A stretch of 64,000 bases of DNA from Marinobacter litoralis. Lineage in GTDB: Bacteria > Pseudomonadota > Gammaproteobacteria > Pseudomonadales > Oleiphilaceae. A model generated the notes under the pieces. The model saw nothing but the letters and a program-made list of their open reading frames with translations. It was not told the origin of the DNA and ran no database searches. This document shows positions 19,463-29,462 of this stretch, in pieces (within the stretch, counting starts at the first letter, position 1; each line of letters begins with the position of its first letter). The translations under genes and the position numbers were made by a program. The stretch covers positions 40,465-104,464 of the forward strand of contig NZ_JAELVS010000008.1 in NCBI RefSeq assembly GCF_016427555.1. The letters run 5' to 3'.

Positions 19463-20816
19463 CAGGCTGGCGCATGGTGACGAACTCTTCTGCAGAGGTC
19501 GGGTGAATGCCCAGCGTAGCGTCAAACTGTGCTTTTGTTGCCCCCGCTTTGATGGCAACACCCAAACCTTGGGTAATTTCCCCTGCGTCTGCTCCCACCA
19601 TATGCGCGCCCAGAACTTTGTCGGTCTGATCATCCACAACGAGTTTCATCAGGCACCGTTCGTCCCGGCCGCTCAAGGTATATTTCATCGGGCGGAAGTC
19701 TGACCGGTAAATTCGCAACCGGTAACCGGCTTCAACCGCTTCCTGCTCGGTCAGGCCCACTGTCCCGATATTGGGTTGACAGAACACGGCTGTCGGAATG
19801 GCGCTGTAATCCATGTCACCCTTGCCATCGCCAAACAGGCGCCGGCTGAGCACCATGGCCTGCGCCAACGCAACTGGCGTAAGTTGAGGCGTGCCAATCA
19901 CATCGCCAAGTGCAGAAATAGACGGAACACAGGTGCGGAAATGGTCGTCAACAACAATATTTCCGTACTTGTTCAGCTCGACTCCGACCTTTTCTAGCCC
20001 CAAGCCGTCAACAAGAGCACGGCGACCGGTTGCGGCCATAACGAGGCCCGTCTCAAGGCTGCTGCCATCGCTCAAATTCACTTTGTAGAGTGCATCATGC
20101 GGCTCGACAGAATCGATGGTCACGTTGAAGCGCAAGTCTATCCCTTTTTTGCGCATTTCCTGCTCGGTGAATCGACGAATATCGTCGTCAAAGCCCCGCA
20201 GAAACAAATCCCCGCGATACAGCAAGGTGGTTTCCACGCCAAGCCCCGCCAGAATGCCCGCAAATTCAACGGCTATGTAACCGCCACCCCATACCACGGC
20301 GTGACGCGGCAATTGCGGGAGGTAAAACATTTCATTTGAGGTTAGCAAGTGTTCTTTTCCCGGAATGTCCGGTATGACCGGCCAGCTCCCTGTCGCAACA
20401 GTGATGTGCTTGCTGGTGTATTGCTTATCGCCTACTGCAACCGTTTCGGGATCCACAATGCTCGCCGTGCCTTCGATGATCGTGACACCGGCATTTTCCA
20501 GCATCCGACCGTAGATGCCGTTAAGGCGCTCAATCTCGGCGTTTTTATTGGCAACCAATGTCGGCCAGTCAAAACTCACGTCCTCGGATGGGATATTCCA
20601 GCCGTAACCTTGTGCGTCATCCAATTCATCCCTTACGTGGGCACCGTAAACAAACAGCTTTTTAGGCACGCAACCGACGTTTACGCAGGTTCCACCCAGA
20701 TACCGGGACTCAACAACAGCAACCCTGGCTCCCTTTTGAGCAGACATTCTGGCAAGGCGGACGCCACCAGAACCGGCACCAATAATAATCAGGTCAAAAT
20801 CGTGGGAACTAGACAC
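19455..20816 (-). CDS. gorA: Glutathione-disulfide reductase
   Basis: FAD- and NADPH-dependent cytoplasmic enzyme that regenerates GSH. Redox-active disulfide [13 protein letters not shown] near residue 43; FAD motif [13 protein letters not shown] motif [11 protein letters not shown]-terminal HPTSAEE with the catalytic His and Glu. The start is GTG at 20816, with AGGAGA 4-6 nt upstream; an upstream in-frame TTG has no such site. It is 453 residues, normal length. It sits 35 bp after gspM on the same strand, so the last gene of the secretion operon may read through into it. Thioredoxin-like homologues are excluded by size and motif. Confidence 0.93.
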   Translation of the reverse strand: MSSSHDFDLIIIGAGSGGVRLARMSAQKGARVAVVESRYLGGTCVNVGCVPKKLFVYGAHVRDELDDAQGYGWNIPSEDVSFDWPTLVANKNAEIERLNGIYGRMLENAGVTIIEGTASIVDPETVAVGDKQYTSKHITVATGSWPVIPDIPGKEHLLTSNEMFYLPQLPRHAVVWGGGYIAVEFAGILAGLGVETTLLYRGDLFLRGFDDDIRRFTEQEMRKKGIDLRFNVTIDSVEPHDALYKVNLSDGSSLETGLVMAATGRRALVDGLGLEKVGVELNKYGNIVVDDHFRTCVPSISALGDVIGTPQLTPVALAQAMVLSRRLFGDGKGDMDYSAIPTAVFCQPNIGTVGLTEQEAVEAGYRLRIYRSDFRPMKYTLSGRDERCLMKLVVDDQTDKVLGAHMVGADAGEITQGLGVAIKAGATKAQFDATLGIHPTSAEEFVTMRQPVS

Positions 20817-20851
20817 TCTGTCTCCTGTAAATCGTGTAAACAACCAATTGA

Positions 20852-21385
20852 TCAGATGGCGAGAGTCAGCCGAACGGATACAATCCCGGGTTCGTTACCT
20901 CTGTCCATTGCGGCTTGATCGATCAGAACCCCATGCTCGGCGTGTAAACGCTCCAACCAGGCAGCAACATCGGCATAGGGTACATCCTCCATCCAAACCC
21001 GGATGGCGTTGCTACCAGACGGCTCAAAACGCTGAAGAGAGAGGCTCGCCTCGCCGGCGGACCGAGTTACCAATGCCATCAATGCCCTGCCATCTGCGGG
21101 CCGATCTGCCGCCCCGTTGGCTGAGCCACCCGAACCCGCATTGCCAAGCCGCTGAATGGTGCTTTCGTTAGCCTGCATCCACGCTAGCAGTTCACTGGCG
21201 TTCTCACGGTTGGCTTCGGCATTGTTGCGGTAATCGGAAACCGGACGCCAAATAGCAAAATACAGAACTGCAATCGCCAAGGCTATAAGCAGAGCTGTCA
21301 AAGCCTGACGGTCTCTTTGCGGTAATTGGTCGTATCGAGCAATCAGCTTTTCGATGGCGGGTTGATCTTTTAGGCGCTGAAACAT
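20852..21385 (-). CDS. gspM: Type II secretion system protein M
   Basis: Bitopic inner-membrane protein of the secretion assembly platform, partner of GspL. 177 residues: short cytoplasmic N-terminus, one TM ([19 protein letters not shown], about 30-48), and a periplasmic ferredoxin-like domain ([21 protein letters not shown]). The gene lies 3 bp after gspL. No gspN follows; the next gene is gorA. Confidence 0.9.
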   Translation of the reverse strand: MFQRLKDQPAIEKLIARYDQLPQRDRQALTALLIALAIAVLYFAIWRPVSDYRNNAEANRENASELLAWMQANESTIQRLGNAGSGGSANGAADRPADGRALMALVTRSAGEASLSLQRFEPSGSNAIRVWMEDVPYADVAAWLERLHAEHGVLIDQAAMDRGNEPGIVSVRLTLAI

Positions 21386-21388
21386 GGG

Positions 21389-22696
21389 TTACCCTCCTGA
21401 AACCGTCAAACGACCACGAGCACCGCTCGATTCGTTAACGACAGAGCCAATCTGTGCCTGTAGGCCTTCATCAGCCAACCCATTGCGCAAGCGACTTAGG
21501 CGATCATAGCTGTCAGCCCGAACATCAACGACCAGCTCACCGCGATTGCGGTTGTAATTGATCGAATTGAACGTCACAGCTCCGGCACCGGCCAAGCGGC
21601 CGTATTGATCTCCGGTAAATTTCATCAGCGTGATAAAATCCACATAGGCACCTTGGGCCCCTGCGACACGTAACTGCCCTTCAATCACCCGGCGAACATT
21701 TCCGGCATGGGTCCGCCGGTCCGAGGGAAATGCCTGCCTGTATATCGCCATAGCCTGCGATTTCAGCTCATCCGCTTGCTGCTTGTGGTACATCCCCATT
21801 CCGATATCAAGGCCGAGCTGTATGACAAACCAAAGTGATGCAACGGCAATCAGGGGCTTCCAGGGTTTTAACGGGCTGGAACCGGAAATTTTGACGGAAA
21901 ACGCCCCCTGGCACAGATTGACGGGATCGCAAAGATGCTGATGGTGAGACCATGCGAGCAGTTCGATCACCGAAAACTCGAGAGGTTTCTGCTGAACGTT
22001 CACTCGGCCTGTTGTGCCCGCGAGTTCGTTTATCAGCGCTTGCTGGCGTTCTAACTCCGTTTCGAGGCCGTACAGCTGCACCGGGATTTCGGTAACCACC
22101 TCCTCCGATGAAGGGGCGGCCATGGTCATAGCATACAGTGGCAGGTTATCGGCCTGCATTCTTAACCATTCGCCCCGCTGGCTTTGCATTAAAACAAAGT
22201 CGTCATCCAGACACATCATCCACCCTGACTCAGGCGCGGGTAAAAGCGCGGCGTCGGGGTAAATTGCTTCCAGCCGAACCTGTTCCCAACCCGAAAACAG
22301 CTTTTGCCATCGCTCCATTTGGCGGGTGTCTATCGCTGCCACGCGATAACCTTCATCTGACTGTTTCCCGAGCGCCAAATGAACCGTCTCGATGTCCTGT
22401 GCAATCTGCTCTTCGACCGCGAACGGGAGTGCTTGATGAACGAAGCGACTTTGCTTGGCAGGAATGTCGGCGACGCAAAAGGCGGCTTCGTCGCCCGGTA
22501 TCAAACCAATGAGCAAAACCTTATCCAGTGCGTTCTGCGCCAGTGTCTGTTCGATCACACTTTTGGGGTCGGCACTGCCCCGTGCTTGCGCGTCGCCACT
22601 GGCATCGTGCAACACCCAGCTGTATAGCTGGGCGTCCGGGCTCTGCTCCGGGTCAGCAAAGGGCGACAATGGCCGCACATAGAGACGATAAGACAT
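21389..22696 (-). CDS. gspL: Type II secretion system protein L
   Basis: Inner-membrane platform protein that recruits the GspE ATPase. 435 residues: an actin-like cytoplasmic domain (MSYRLYVRPL start; FVHQALPFAVEEQIAQDIE near residue 85), a TM around residue 275 (PLIAVASLWFVIQLGLDIG), and a periplasmic ferredoxin-like domain. It starts 2 bp after the gspK stop. Confidence 0.92.
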   Translation of the reverse strand: MSYRLYVRPLSPFADPEQSPDAQLYSWVLHDASGDAQARGSADPKSVIEQTLAQNALDKVLLIGLIPGDEAAFCVADIPAKQSRFVHQALPFAVEEQIAQDIETVHLALGKQSDEGYRVAAIDTRQMERWQKLFSGWEQVRLEAIYPDAALLPAPESGWMMCLDDDFVLMQSQRGEWLRMQADNLPLYAMTMAAPSSEEVVTEIPVQLYGLETELERQQALINELAGTTGRVNVQQKPLEFSVIELLAWSHHQHLCDPVNLCQGAFSVKISGSSPLKPWKPLIAVASLWFVIQLGLDIGMGMYHKQQADELKSQAMAIYRQAFPSDRRTHAGNVRRVIEGQLRVAGAQGAYVDFITLMKFTGDQYGRLAGAGAVTFNSINYNRNRGELVVDVRADSYDRLSRLRNGLADEGLQAQIGSVVNESSGARGRLTVSGG

Positions 22697-22698
22697 GG

Positions 22699-23706
22699 TT
22701 ATCCTTCTGAGAAAGTATAAGGTTCCTTGGAGATCCTGTTCTTTTGGCCGGTATCCCTGTGAACCGTTCGGACCTCACCTTCCGGATTACGAAACACCGT
22801 GCTGACCATATTTACGACACGATTATCGTAAGTAATCCGTGAAACAACTTCAAAAAACCGGGTTTGCAGCGTCAAGCCGTTTCGCTTCAACCCCAGCCCC
22901 GAGAATTCGGGTAGAGCCAGAAAGTCCTGAAGATCCTCGAACCGCTCCTCTTCCCTCTTGGCGATGATTGCTTCTGCCTCAGCGTCGTTAAGCTCGCTGT
23001 GAAGAGACATCAGCACCGGCGCAGTAGCGCTGTTAACGTTGATACCAATGCCACTCACCGGCAGCGCCGTTACATGAGGGCGGAGCGCGACATAGATTTC
23101 TTCTGTCATACCCTCAATCAATCTTAGTTCAGTAACCGAGACAAATGGCTGGTTTGCGGCTCTGAAACCGGGATCGGCCATTAAATACTGACCATCTTCA
23201 GCGCCATAGGCGCTTGCAGTCTGATCGTTGGCATCGATCCAGTCGATCAGTGTGTCTACATTCAAACCGTTGATGCCCAGCGCCATTAACAGGCGGGATA
23301 CCCGGTCTTTGGTCAGTGGGTCCACTGCACCGCTTTCGGTGATCAGATCGTTGAGATTGATACGGCCACCGAGATCGTCAATTTGAACTTCAACAACACC
23401 GTTTTCATCAAGGGGTAAAACCGCCGCGTGCATGGCCCAGAATTCGTCCGGGCTATCCACCATGGTGCCGTCTTCTTTATCTTCTTCGAAGTCGCGGATG
23501 AGTATTCTCTTGGCAAATTCCTCAGCTCCCAAGGCTATACTGTGGCCCTGCTGCTGCGCCAGATAGTGCCCGGCCTTATAAATCCGCAAGCTTTGTTGTT
23601 TGGTCATCCCTGTGGCAAGCAGAACCACCAACGCCATGGCCAGTAACACCATAATCAGTGCGACACCGGACTGACGGTTTCCTCGAATGGGCCTTAACGC
23701 GTTCAT
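22699..23706 (-). CDS. gspK: Type II secretion system minor pseudopilin K
   Basis: Large minor pseudopilin that caps the pseudopilus tip with GspI and GspJ. Prepilin leader ending at G14, cleaved before VALIMVLL; as usual for GspK the Glu at +5 is missing. The helix-hairpin-rich body includes LIDWIDANDQ and LPVSGIGINVNSA. 335 residues. The start overlaps the gspJ stop by 4 bp. Confidence 0.93.
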   Translation of the reverse strand: MNALRPIRGNRQSGVALIMVLLAMALVVLLATGMTKQQSLRIYKAGHYLAQQQGHSIALGAEEFAKRILIRDFEEDKEDGTMVDSPDEFWAMHAAVLPLDENGVVEVQIDDLGGRINLNDLITESGAVDPLTKDRVSRLLMALGINGLNVDTLIDWIDANDQTASAYGAEDGQYLMADPGFRAANQPFVSVTELRLIEGMTEEIYVALRPHVTALPVSGIGINVNSATAPVLMSLHSELNDAEAEAIIAKREEERFEDLQDFLALPEFSGLGLKRNGLTLQTRFFEVVSRITYDNRVVNMVSTVFRNPEGEVRTVHRDTGQKNRISKEPYTFSEG

Positions 23707-24443
23707 GCCCCGCCACCCGTCGCGTTTTCACCGGAATCTTCTGCCGCCCCGTCTGGCTCGGTTTCTTCCTGTTGATTTACCACGGCCTGCGCTTGGTCCC
23801 GGGAGAAATCCGGCAAGGTAAACAGCCGGGTAATGTCTCCGAACCGTTCGTGCTCAAGCGTCACTTCTAACCCTGCCGGCAGTGTGATGACCGGCCTCTG
23901 GCCCGGTGTCATTGCCGCCAAGGCCTGATCGGTTGGCCAGTTATCGTGCCATTTGCCGTCTTCATCTAAAAACCGGATCTCGAGCGTTTTCACATCTTCC
24001 AGCAGTAATATGTCCCGACTGTCTTCATCCTGACCTTGATCTATAACCGGCCAGTAACGCCGCCGAAGCTCGGTGCCGGTGTACTCCCATCCCGCACGCT
24101 GCAATCCGCTTCGACGCAATCCCAATGGGTTGCGCCAGCCCTGGCGTGTAAGCAGCAGTTCGAAGGCATCGTCGCGGGAGGTAAGTGAAGGCTTAAAATC
24201 ACCGTAGACATCTCTGGCGGATCGGTTCACAACCTGAGTGATATCCCGTTCCAGTAAAAGCATGGCCTTTTGCAACCCGTCAAACTCCTCCGCCAAGGCA
24301 TTCACCCGATCCCTGGAATTGACCACACTACTAACCACTTGCCAGACCCCCAGGCCAATAATGGCGGTGATGGTGACGGCGATGAGCATTTCCATCAGCG
24401 TGAAACCCGATTGTGCCCTTGTGCCCCCAGTCGGTTGCATCAT
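23703..24443 (-). CDS. gspJ: Type II secretion system minor pseudopilin J
   Basis: Tip-complex pseudopilin. Type III leader with cleavage before FTLMEMLIAVTI (residue 15 onward, Glu at +5). The body contains LLERDITQVVNRSARD and LLLTRQGWRNPLGLRRS, typical of GspJ. 246 residues, with an acidic, Glu-rich tail. It overlaps gspI by 4 bp and gspK by 4 bp. Confidence 0.93.
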   Translation of the reverse strand: MMQPTGGTRAQSGFTLMEMLIAVTITAIIGLGVWQVVSSVVNSRDRVNALAEEFDGLQKAMLLLERDITQVVNRSARDVYGDFKPSLTSRDDAFELLLTRQGWRNPLGLRRSGLQRAGWEYTGTELRRRYWPVIDQGQDEDSRDILLLEDVKTLEIRFLDEDGKWHDNWPTDQALAAMTPGQRPVITLPAGLEVTLEHERFGDITRLFTLPDFSRDQAQAVVNQQEETEPDGAAEDSGENATGGGA

Positions 24444-24817
24444 TTCGCCCCCAAGAAAGCGGACAATGAGTGCACAGGGTTAGGCTCATCCATGTCACCT
24501 AGGTACTTCGCGACCGTGACCTCGACCCGTCTCATCGACGGATCTGCAGTGCCTTGAACAACGGTAGTCACTTGCCAGCGATACGCACCGAAATCGGTAT
24601 CGGTAGAGTTTTCGGAGGTGCCGGGAAGCGTCTCCTGAAGACGCAGTTCATTAATACGGTTTTCCGCAATCCAGCCTGCAAGCGTTTTGTCTCGGACACG
24701 TTCAAAACTGGATATATATTGGCTGCCTACCTCTGCAGCGGTGGTCGCTATGAGGCTGAAAACAAGCAGTGCAACGAGCACCTCAAGTAACGTGAAGCCC
24801 CCCTGCTGCTTTATCAT
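24440..24817 (-). CDS. gspI: Type II secretion system minor pseudopilin I
   Basis: Smallest tip pseudopilin, 125 residues. The short leader MIKQQGG is followed by FTLLEVLVALLVFS with Glu at +5. GWIAENRINELRL near residue 45 is characteristic. It overlaps gspH and gspJ by 4 bp on each side. Confidence 0.92.
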   Translation of the reverse strand: MIKQQGGFTLLEVLVALLVFSLIATTAAEVGSQYISSFERVRDKTLAGWIAENRINELRLQETLPGTSENSTDTDFGAYRWQVTTVVQGTADPSMRRVEVTVAKYLGDMDEPNPVHSLSAFLGAK

Positions 24818-25347
24818 TGTTCGTCACCTGAGCCAGGCTGGCGCCACTCAAGTGGAGAAACGCCGTCTGAGGCAAGGATATGAACCAGGTCGCTGTCGCT
24901 TGCAAGGGTAAACTCGATTTCGAACGGTGTGCTTTCTCCGCTTGAGAAAAACACAATCGTGGGGCGCAGCTTGTCTTCCGAAGAGCTCAGTCGAGGGGCA
25001 TCACTTTCTACGAATTGCGTGAGCGACAGCCATTCGGGCAAGGTTCGTTGATGGAACAGACGCTCGCCGGAGGGTTTCCACTCACCGGACTCATCCTGAA
25101 ATGCGACGAATTGATAGCCGTCTTCTTCCAGCAACAACCCTAGTTCCAGATTATTGAGAACCGCTTGTTCCGATGCAGTCTGCATGAGCAGGTAAAGTTC
25201 GCGGACGTGGCTTTCCAGCTCACGCTGCTGGGAGCTGCCGCCCATGCTGAAGACGGCAAGCGAAGCCAGCAGCCCGACAATGATCAGGACAACCAGAATC
25301 TCGATCAGCGTAAAGCCGGAATGAGCTGCCCTGCGGTTCACAATCAA
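24814..25347 (-). CDS. gspH: Type II secretion system minor pseudopilin H
   Basis: Pseudopilin linking the tip to the main pseudopilus. FTLIEILVVLIIVG follows a leader of about 12 residues; SSQQRELESHVRELYLLMQTASEQA is typical of GspH. 177 residues. The first codon is a TTG directly abutting the gspG stop (25348); a GTG two codons later (25341) is an alternative. Confidence 0.9.
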   Translation of the reverse strand: MIVNRRAAHSGFTLIEILVVLIIVGLLASLAVFSMGGSSQQRELESHVRELYLLMQTASEQAVLNNLELGLLLEEDGYQFVAFQDESGEWKPSGERLFHQRTLPEWLSLTQFVESDAPRLSSSEDKLRPTIVFFSSGESTPFEIEFTLASDSDLVHILASDGVSPLEWRQPGSGDEQ

Positions 25348-25800
25348 TTACTGCTCGGTATTCCAAACGCTGATGTCGGCGGCATCGCCATCGCCGCCTT
25401 CCTGACCGTCAGATCCGAATGAATACAGGTCGTAAGGGCCTTCCGTGCCGGGGCTAACGTACTGGTATTCATTGTTCCAAGGATCTTCCGGTACCGCCTT
25501 CAGGTAACCGTCAGGGTTCCAGTTGCGAGGCTCCGGGCTACCGCTGGGTTTGCGCACCAGCGCTTCCAGCCCTTGCTGGGTGGATGGATAATGGCTGTTG
25601 TCCAGCCGGTACAGATCAAGCGCATTGGCGATGTTGCTCAACTGAGTCTCGGCAACGGTTACTTTCGCCTGATCGCTTCGGCCCATGATGTTCGGCGCTA
25701 CGATGGCGACCAGCAGGCCCAGTATGACCATCACCACCATGATCTCGATCAGGGTGAAGCCCTTTGCAGCAGCGAATTTACGGTTCAGATTGTTGCTCAT
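25348..25800 (-). CDS. gspG: Type II secretion system major pseudopilin G
   Basis: Main pseudopilus subunit. Leader cleaved before FTLIEIMVVMVILGLL (Glu at +5). The body has QLSNIANALDLYRLDN, YPSTQQGL and the calcium-loop region FGSDGQEGGDGDAADI near the C-terminus. The start is placed at the ATG at 25800, giving 150 residues; an ATG five codons upstream (25815) is also possible. It is 73 bp downstream of gspF, the largest gap in the operon, which would allow separate processing for higher expression. Confidence 0.94.
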   Translation of the reverse strand: MSNNLNRKFAAAKGFTLIEIMVVMVILGLLVAIVAPNIMGRSDQAKVTVAETQLSNIANALDLYRLDNSHYPSTQQGLEALVRKPSGSPEPRNWNPDGYLKAVPEDPWNNEYQYVSPGTEGPYDLYSFGSDGQEGGDGDAADISVWNTEQ

Positions 25801-25873
25801 AATGTCACTCGTCATTTGCTCTTGGTTCTTGGTGTTAAAACGTTCGGAACGCCTGATGCCTTGTGGGTTCTCG

Positions 25874-27085
25874 TTAACCCACCAGGTTGCTCATGTTCAG
25901 AATCGGCAGCATGATAGCCAGGACGATGATCAGCACAACCACGCCCATGATCAGCAGCATCATCGGTTCGAACAGGCCAACGATGGCTGCGATCTTCGAT
26001 TGCAAGGTATTTTCCTGCATTCGTGCCGTGCGCTCCAGCATGCTATCCAGTTCACCGCTGGATTCGCCGCTGGCAATCATGTGCAGCATCATCGGCGGGA
26101 AATAACCGGTTTGATCCAAAGCGCGGTGGAGCGAACCGCCCTCACTCACCTTTCGAGCTGCTTCACGTAGTTCTTGCCGAAGAAAATCGTTCGATAATAC
26201 TTCACCGGCAATGCGCATGGCCTCCACCAATGGCACACCACTGGTGGTAAGAATGCTCAGGGTGCTGGCGTATCGGGCCGTATTGACTCCTCGAACCATA
26301 CCTGAAAACAACGGCAAATGAAGCAGTTGCTTATGAAACTTCAACCGAAATCCAGGTTTGGTTAGCGCGATCCGGAAACCGATGATCCCCAGCACCAACA
26401 GTATTAGAAGATAGAGACCGAAATCACCCAAAAAATCCGACACAGCCAACATGGCCATGGTCAGTCCAGGCAAATCCTGCCCTTGTTTGAGGAAGACTTC
26501 GATGATGTCCGGTACCACGTAGGTCAACAGGAACACAACAATAGAGATGGCAACGACGCTGAGGATGATCGGATAAATCGCGGCAAGCTGGATTTTCTGT
26601 CGGGCTTCCTGCCGGCTCTCTGTGTAATCCGCCAATCGGTTCAGAACAAGATCAAGGTGCCCTGCATGCTCACCCGCAGCAACGGTCGAACGATAGAGCC
26701 GCGGAAATGCTTTGGGAAACTCCCCAAAACTGTCTGCCAGCGTGTAACCTTCCATCACCTTTGCACGAATGGCAATTAACATGCCCCGGATTCGGGGTTT
26801 AGCGGTTTGCTGGGCGGTCGCACTCAAAGCTTGTTCGATGGGAATGCCCGACTGAATCAGCGTCGCCAATTGGCGGGTAACCAACGCCAGGTCGGCGGCG
26901 GATAAGGAGCCGCGACTACTCAACGGGTTACTTCGAGCTTGCTTCTCGACCGCAGGTTCCACCGACAAAGGTGTAAGCCCTTTTTCCCGCAATTGCTGGC
27001 GAACCGCCCTTGCTGCGTCTGCCTCTACAACGCCCTGTTTTTGCTTACCCCTCGGGTCCAGCGCTTTGTACTCGTATGCTGGCAT
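25874..27085 (-). CDS. gspF: Type II secretion system inner-membrane protein F
   Basis: Polytopic core of the assembly platform. 403 residues, with the classic start PAYEYKALDPRGKQK, two T2SSF domains (about 70-190 and 275-395) and three TM segments. ASGESSGELDSMLERTA near residue 345 is the conserved second-repeat motif. It starts 3 bp after the gspE stop. Confidence 0.94.
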   Translation of the reverse strand: MPAYEYKALDPRGKQKQGVVEADAARAVRQQLREKGLTPLSVEPAVEKQARSNPLSSRGSLSAADLALVTRQLATLIQSGIPIEQALSATAQQTAKPRIRGMLIAIRAKVMEGYTLADSFGEFPKAFPRLYRSTVAAGEHAGHLDLVLNRLADYTESRQEARQKIQLAAIYPIILSVVAISIVVFLLTYVVPDIIEVFLKQGQDLPGLTMAMLAVSDFLGDFGLYLLILLVLGIIGFRIALTKPGFRLKFHKQLLHLPLFSGMVRGVNTARYASTLSILTTSGVPLVEAMRIAGEVLSNDFLRQELREAARKVSEGGSLHRALDQTGYFPPMMLHMIASGESSGELDSMLERTARMQENTLQSKIAAIVGLFEPMMLLIMGVVVLIIVLAIMLPILNMSNLVG

Positions 27086-27088
27086 GGG

Positions 27089-28597
27089 TTATTTGCTCCG
27101 GTGGGTAACGCGCAATACTTCTTCTACAGTGGTAACGCCATCAAGAATTTTCTGCACACCGTCCGCGTGAATACTGGGGCTGAGCTTGCGGGCTTCGTGT
27201 TCCAACTCCAGCTCGCCTGCCCGCTTGTGAATCTGCGCGCCTAATGCCTCGGTAACTTCCACCACCTCATAGATACCTACCCTGCCGCGATAGCCCAACT
27301 GGTTGCAGTGTTCGCAACCTTTCGCCCGGAAAATAGTAGGTGGGTTGGCGGGGTCTTGCTGCAAGAATTCACAGTGTTCTTCCGTCGGAATGTAAGGTTC
27401 ACGGCATTGGTCACACAACACCCGCACCAAACGCTGGGCGACAATTCCCACCAAACTGGACGATATGAGGAATGGCTCGATACCCATGTCCATCAAGCGG
27501 GTAATCGCCCCCACGGCGGTATTGGTGTGCAACGTGGACAGCACCAAGTGACCGGTCAAACTCGCCTGTACCGCGATCTCTGCCGTCTCAAGGTCACGAA
27601 TTTCACCAATCATAACCACATCAGGGTCTTGGCGAAGAATGGCCCGCAAACCTCGTGCGAAGGTCATATCAACTTTCTGGTTTACCTGGGTCTGGCCAAT
27701 GCCCGGCAAGTTGTATTCGATGGGATCTTCAACCGTGAGTATGTTCCGGCTGCGGTCGTTGATTTCCTGCAGGCCGGCGTACAACGAGGTTGACTTACCG
27801 GAACCGGTGGGCCCGGTGACCAGCAAAATCCCGTAGGGCCGGTGAATCAATTTGCGCAATGTTTTCAGATCGTTTTCGCCCATCCCCAGCGATTCAAGGC
27901 GAATAGCCCCGGCTTGTTTATCGAGCAATCGCAATACAACACGCTCTCCGCTTGAAGACGGCATGGTAGACACTCGAATATCCACCTCTCTGCCGGCAAC
28001 TCGCAGAGCAATTCGCCCGTCTTGCGGAATTCGTTTCTCGGCAATATCGAGTTTAGCCATAACCTTGATGCGTGAAACCAGCAGAGGCGCGAGCGCGCGC
28101 TTGGGCTGAACGACTTCACGGAGCACGCCATCAATGCGGAAACGAACGACCAGCTGTTTCTCATAGGTTTCGATGTGCACGTCTGAGGCGCTGGTTTTAA
28201 CGGCTTCGGTCAAGATCGCATTGATCAACCGGATAATCGGAGCGTCGTCTTCTTGCTCGAGCAGATCTTCTGTTTCGGGCACCGAATCGGCCAGCGACGC
28301 CAGATCCATATCGTCGCCGATGCCTTCAACCATCTGCATGGCTTCCGCGGAATCGTTTTGATACGCCGCATTCAGTGCTTCATCGAACTGGCTGGGCTCG
28401 ATGGTGGAAAAACGGGCCCGACCACCACTCACCCGATTGGCTTCGGCAAGCGCAGTGTGAGAAGCGCCCGGGCGAACAAGGATCACCGGTTCGCCTTGTT
28501 CGTTCCGGGTAAGAATTACGCCGTTACGCTTGGCAAATGTGAACGGGAGCCTGCCCAGCGGCGCATCTTGCGGCTGCATTTCGGTTTCGGTGATCAA
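27089..28597 (-). CDS. gspE: Type II secretion system ATPase E
   Basis: Cytoplasmic hexameric ATPase driving pseudopilus assembly. Walker A GPTGSGKSTSLY near residue 262, Asp box LTVEDPIEYN, Walker B QDPDVVMIGEIRD, and the four-cysteine zinc element (CDQC ... CEHC) near residues 395-430. 502 residues. The start is a TTG at 28597, supported by GAGG 5 nt upstream; the first ATG is six codons later and lacks a site. It is the first gene of the gspE-M operon and divergent from gspC. Confidence 0.94.
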   Translation of the reverse strand: MITETEMQPQDAPLGRLPFTFAKRNGVILTRNEQGEPVILVRPGASHTALAEANRVSGGRARFSTIEPSQFDEALNAAYQNDSAEAMQMVEGIGDDMDLASLADSVPETEDLLEQEDDAPIIRLINAILTEAVKTSASDVHIETYEKQLVVRFRIDGVLREVVQPKRALAPLLVSRIKVMAKLDIAEKRIPQDGRIALRVAGREVDIRVSTMPSSSGERVVLRLLDKQAGAIRLESLGMGENDLKTLRKLIHRPYGILLVTGPTGSGKSTSLYAGLQEINDRSRNILTVEDPIEYNLPGIGQTQVNQKVDMTFARGLRAILRQDPDVVMIGEIRDLETAEIAVQASLTGHLVLSTLHTNTAVGAITRLMDMGIEPFLISSSLVGIVAQRLVRVLCDQCREPYIPTEEHCEFLQQDPANPPTIFRAKGCEHCNQLGYRGRVGIYEVVEVTEALGAQIHKRAGELELEHEARKLSPSIHADGVQKILDGVTTVEEVLRVTHRSK

Positions 28598-28800
28598 CTT
28601 TCCCTCGTTAAATCCGTCTGTTCACTGGTTTTTGTTATAGGGCCAGTGTTATCCCAACCTGCCATACTGTTGCATTCAAAAAGGCTACCACAGGAATGGG
28701 AACCACTAAACAACTCTGTACACTATACTGCCACTAATTACGTTGAGTCTGATAACCTGTGGGCTTTTTAAGTTCGCACCATTCGTGTTCAGGATTGCCG
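28598..28800. promoter_or_regulatory. Divergent intergenic region gspE / gspC
   Basis: The 203-bp gap between the two divergent secretion transcripts should hold both promoters. TATACT (28724-28729) is a possible -10 for gspC, but no good -35 sits 17 bp upstream. No inverted repeats stand out. Confidence 0.3.
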
Positions 28801-29457
28801 ATGCTAGCCACACCGAAACAGATATCACTTATGCTTACTATTGCAGTTGCGCTGGGCATGATTGGCATTACCGCCTGGCAGGGCTATGAGTTCTGGCAGT
28901 CCGAACAACAGGCCTCAAAACCCGTGGCCCGGCAGGCAATGGAGTCTTCCACAAAGCCTGCTGACAACATCCCGGACGTAAAACTCGCCAGCCTATCCAT
29001 GTTTGGCAGCCCCTCTGCAACCACAGAAGCACCCAGCGCAAACACTGAAAACCTGCCTGAAACCAATCTCCGGCTCTCCCTTCGTGGTGTGTTGGCGGCG
29101 GATGGCGAATTCCCGGGGAGCGCCTTGATCGAAGACGACAAGGGCAATACAGAGGCATACCTTGTGGGCAAACCATTGCCCGGTAATGCGACCTTGCGGA
29201 CCGTATTCCCGAATCGAGTGATTATTGAGCGGCAGGGAAAACTGGAGAACCTGTACTTCCCTGAAGCAGAAAAAAGTACCGGTGTATTCATGGCCGGAGA
29301 GGATACAGCCCAGTCCTCCGCAGCACCCACCCCACAAAGACAAGTGCAATCACAACGGCAAGCGCCTGACCCGCAATCCACCAGCCAGCAACAAAGACGA
29401 GAAGACATCCGGAAGCGCCTTGAACAATTGCGCCAGCGGCTACGGAACAATAACTGA
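28801..29457 (+). CDS. gspC: Type II secretion system protein C (XcpP-like)
   Basis: Bitopic inner-membrane protein linking the platform to the outer-membrane secretin. The start is ATG at 28801, with AGG 8-10 nt upstream. 218 residues: TM (about 8-26), a linker, then the HR domain (SLSMFGS, LRLSLRGVLAADGEFPGSALI, AYLVGKPLPGNATLRTVF and NRVIIERQGKLENL). There is no PDZ domain. The C-terminus is a short basic/Gln-rich helix (about residues 185-218) as in P. aeruginosa XcpP, which has a coiled coil there. No gspD follows; the next gene, 5 bp on, is lapG. Confidence 0.88.
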   Translation: MLATPKQISLMLTIAVALGMIGITAWQGYEFWQSEQQASKPVARQAMESSTKPADNIPDVKLASLSMFGSPSATTEAPSANTENLPETNLRLSLRGVLAADGEFPGSALIEDDKGNTEAYLVGKPLPGNATLRTVFPNRVIIERQGKLENLYFPEAEKSTGVFMAGEDTAQSSAAPTPQRQVQSQRQAPDPQSTSQQQRREDIRKRLEQLRQRLRNNN

Positions 29458-29462
29458 GGCCC

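Noticed and set aside
20349..20918. 189-residue open frame opposite gorA
   Set aside because: Overlaps the whole N-terminal half of gorA; no family, no ribosome-binding site.
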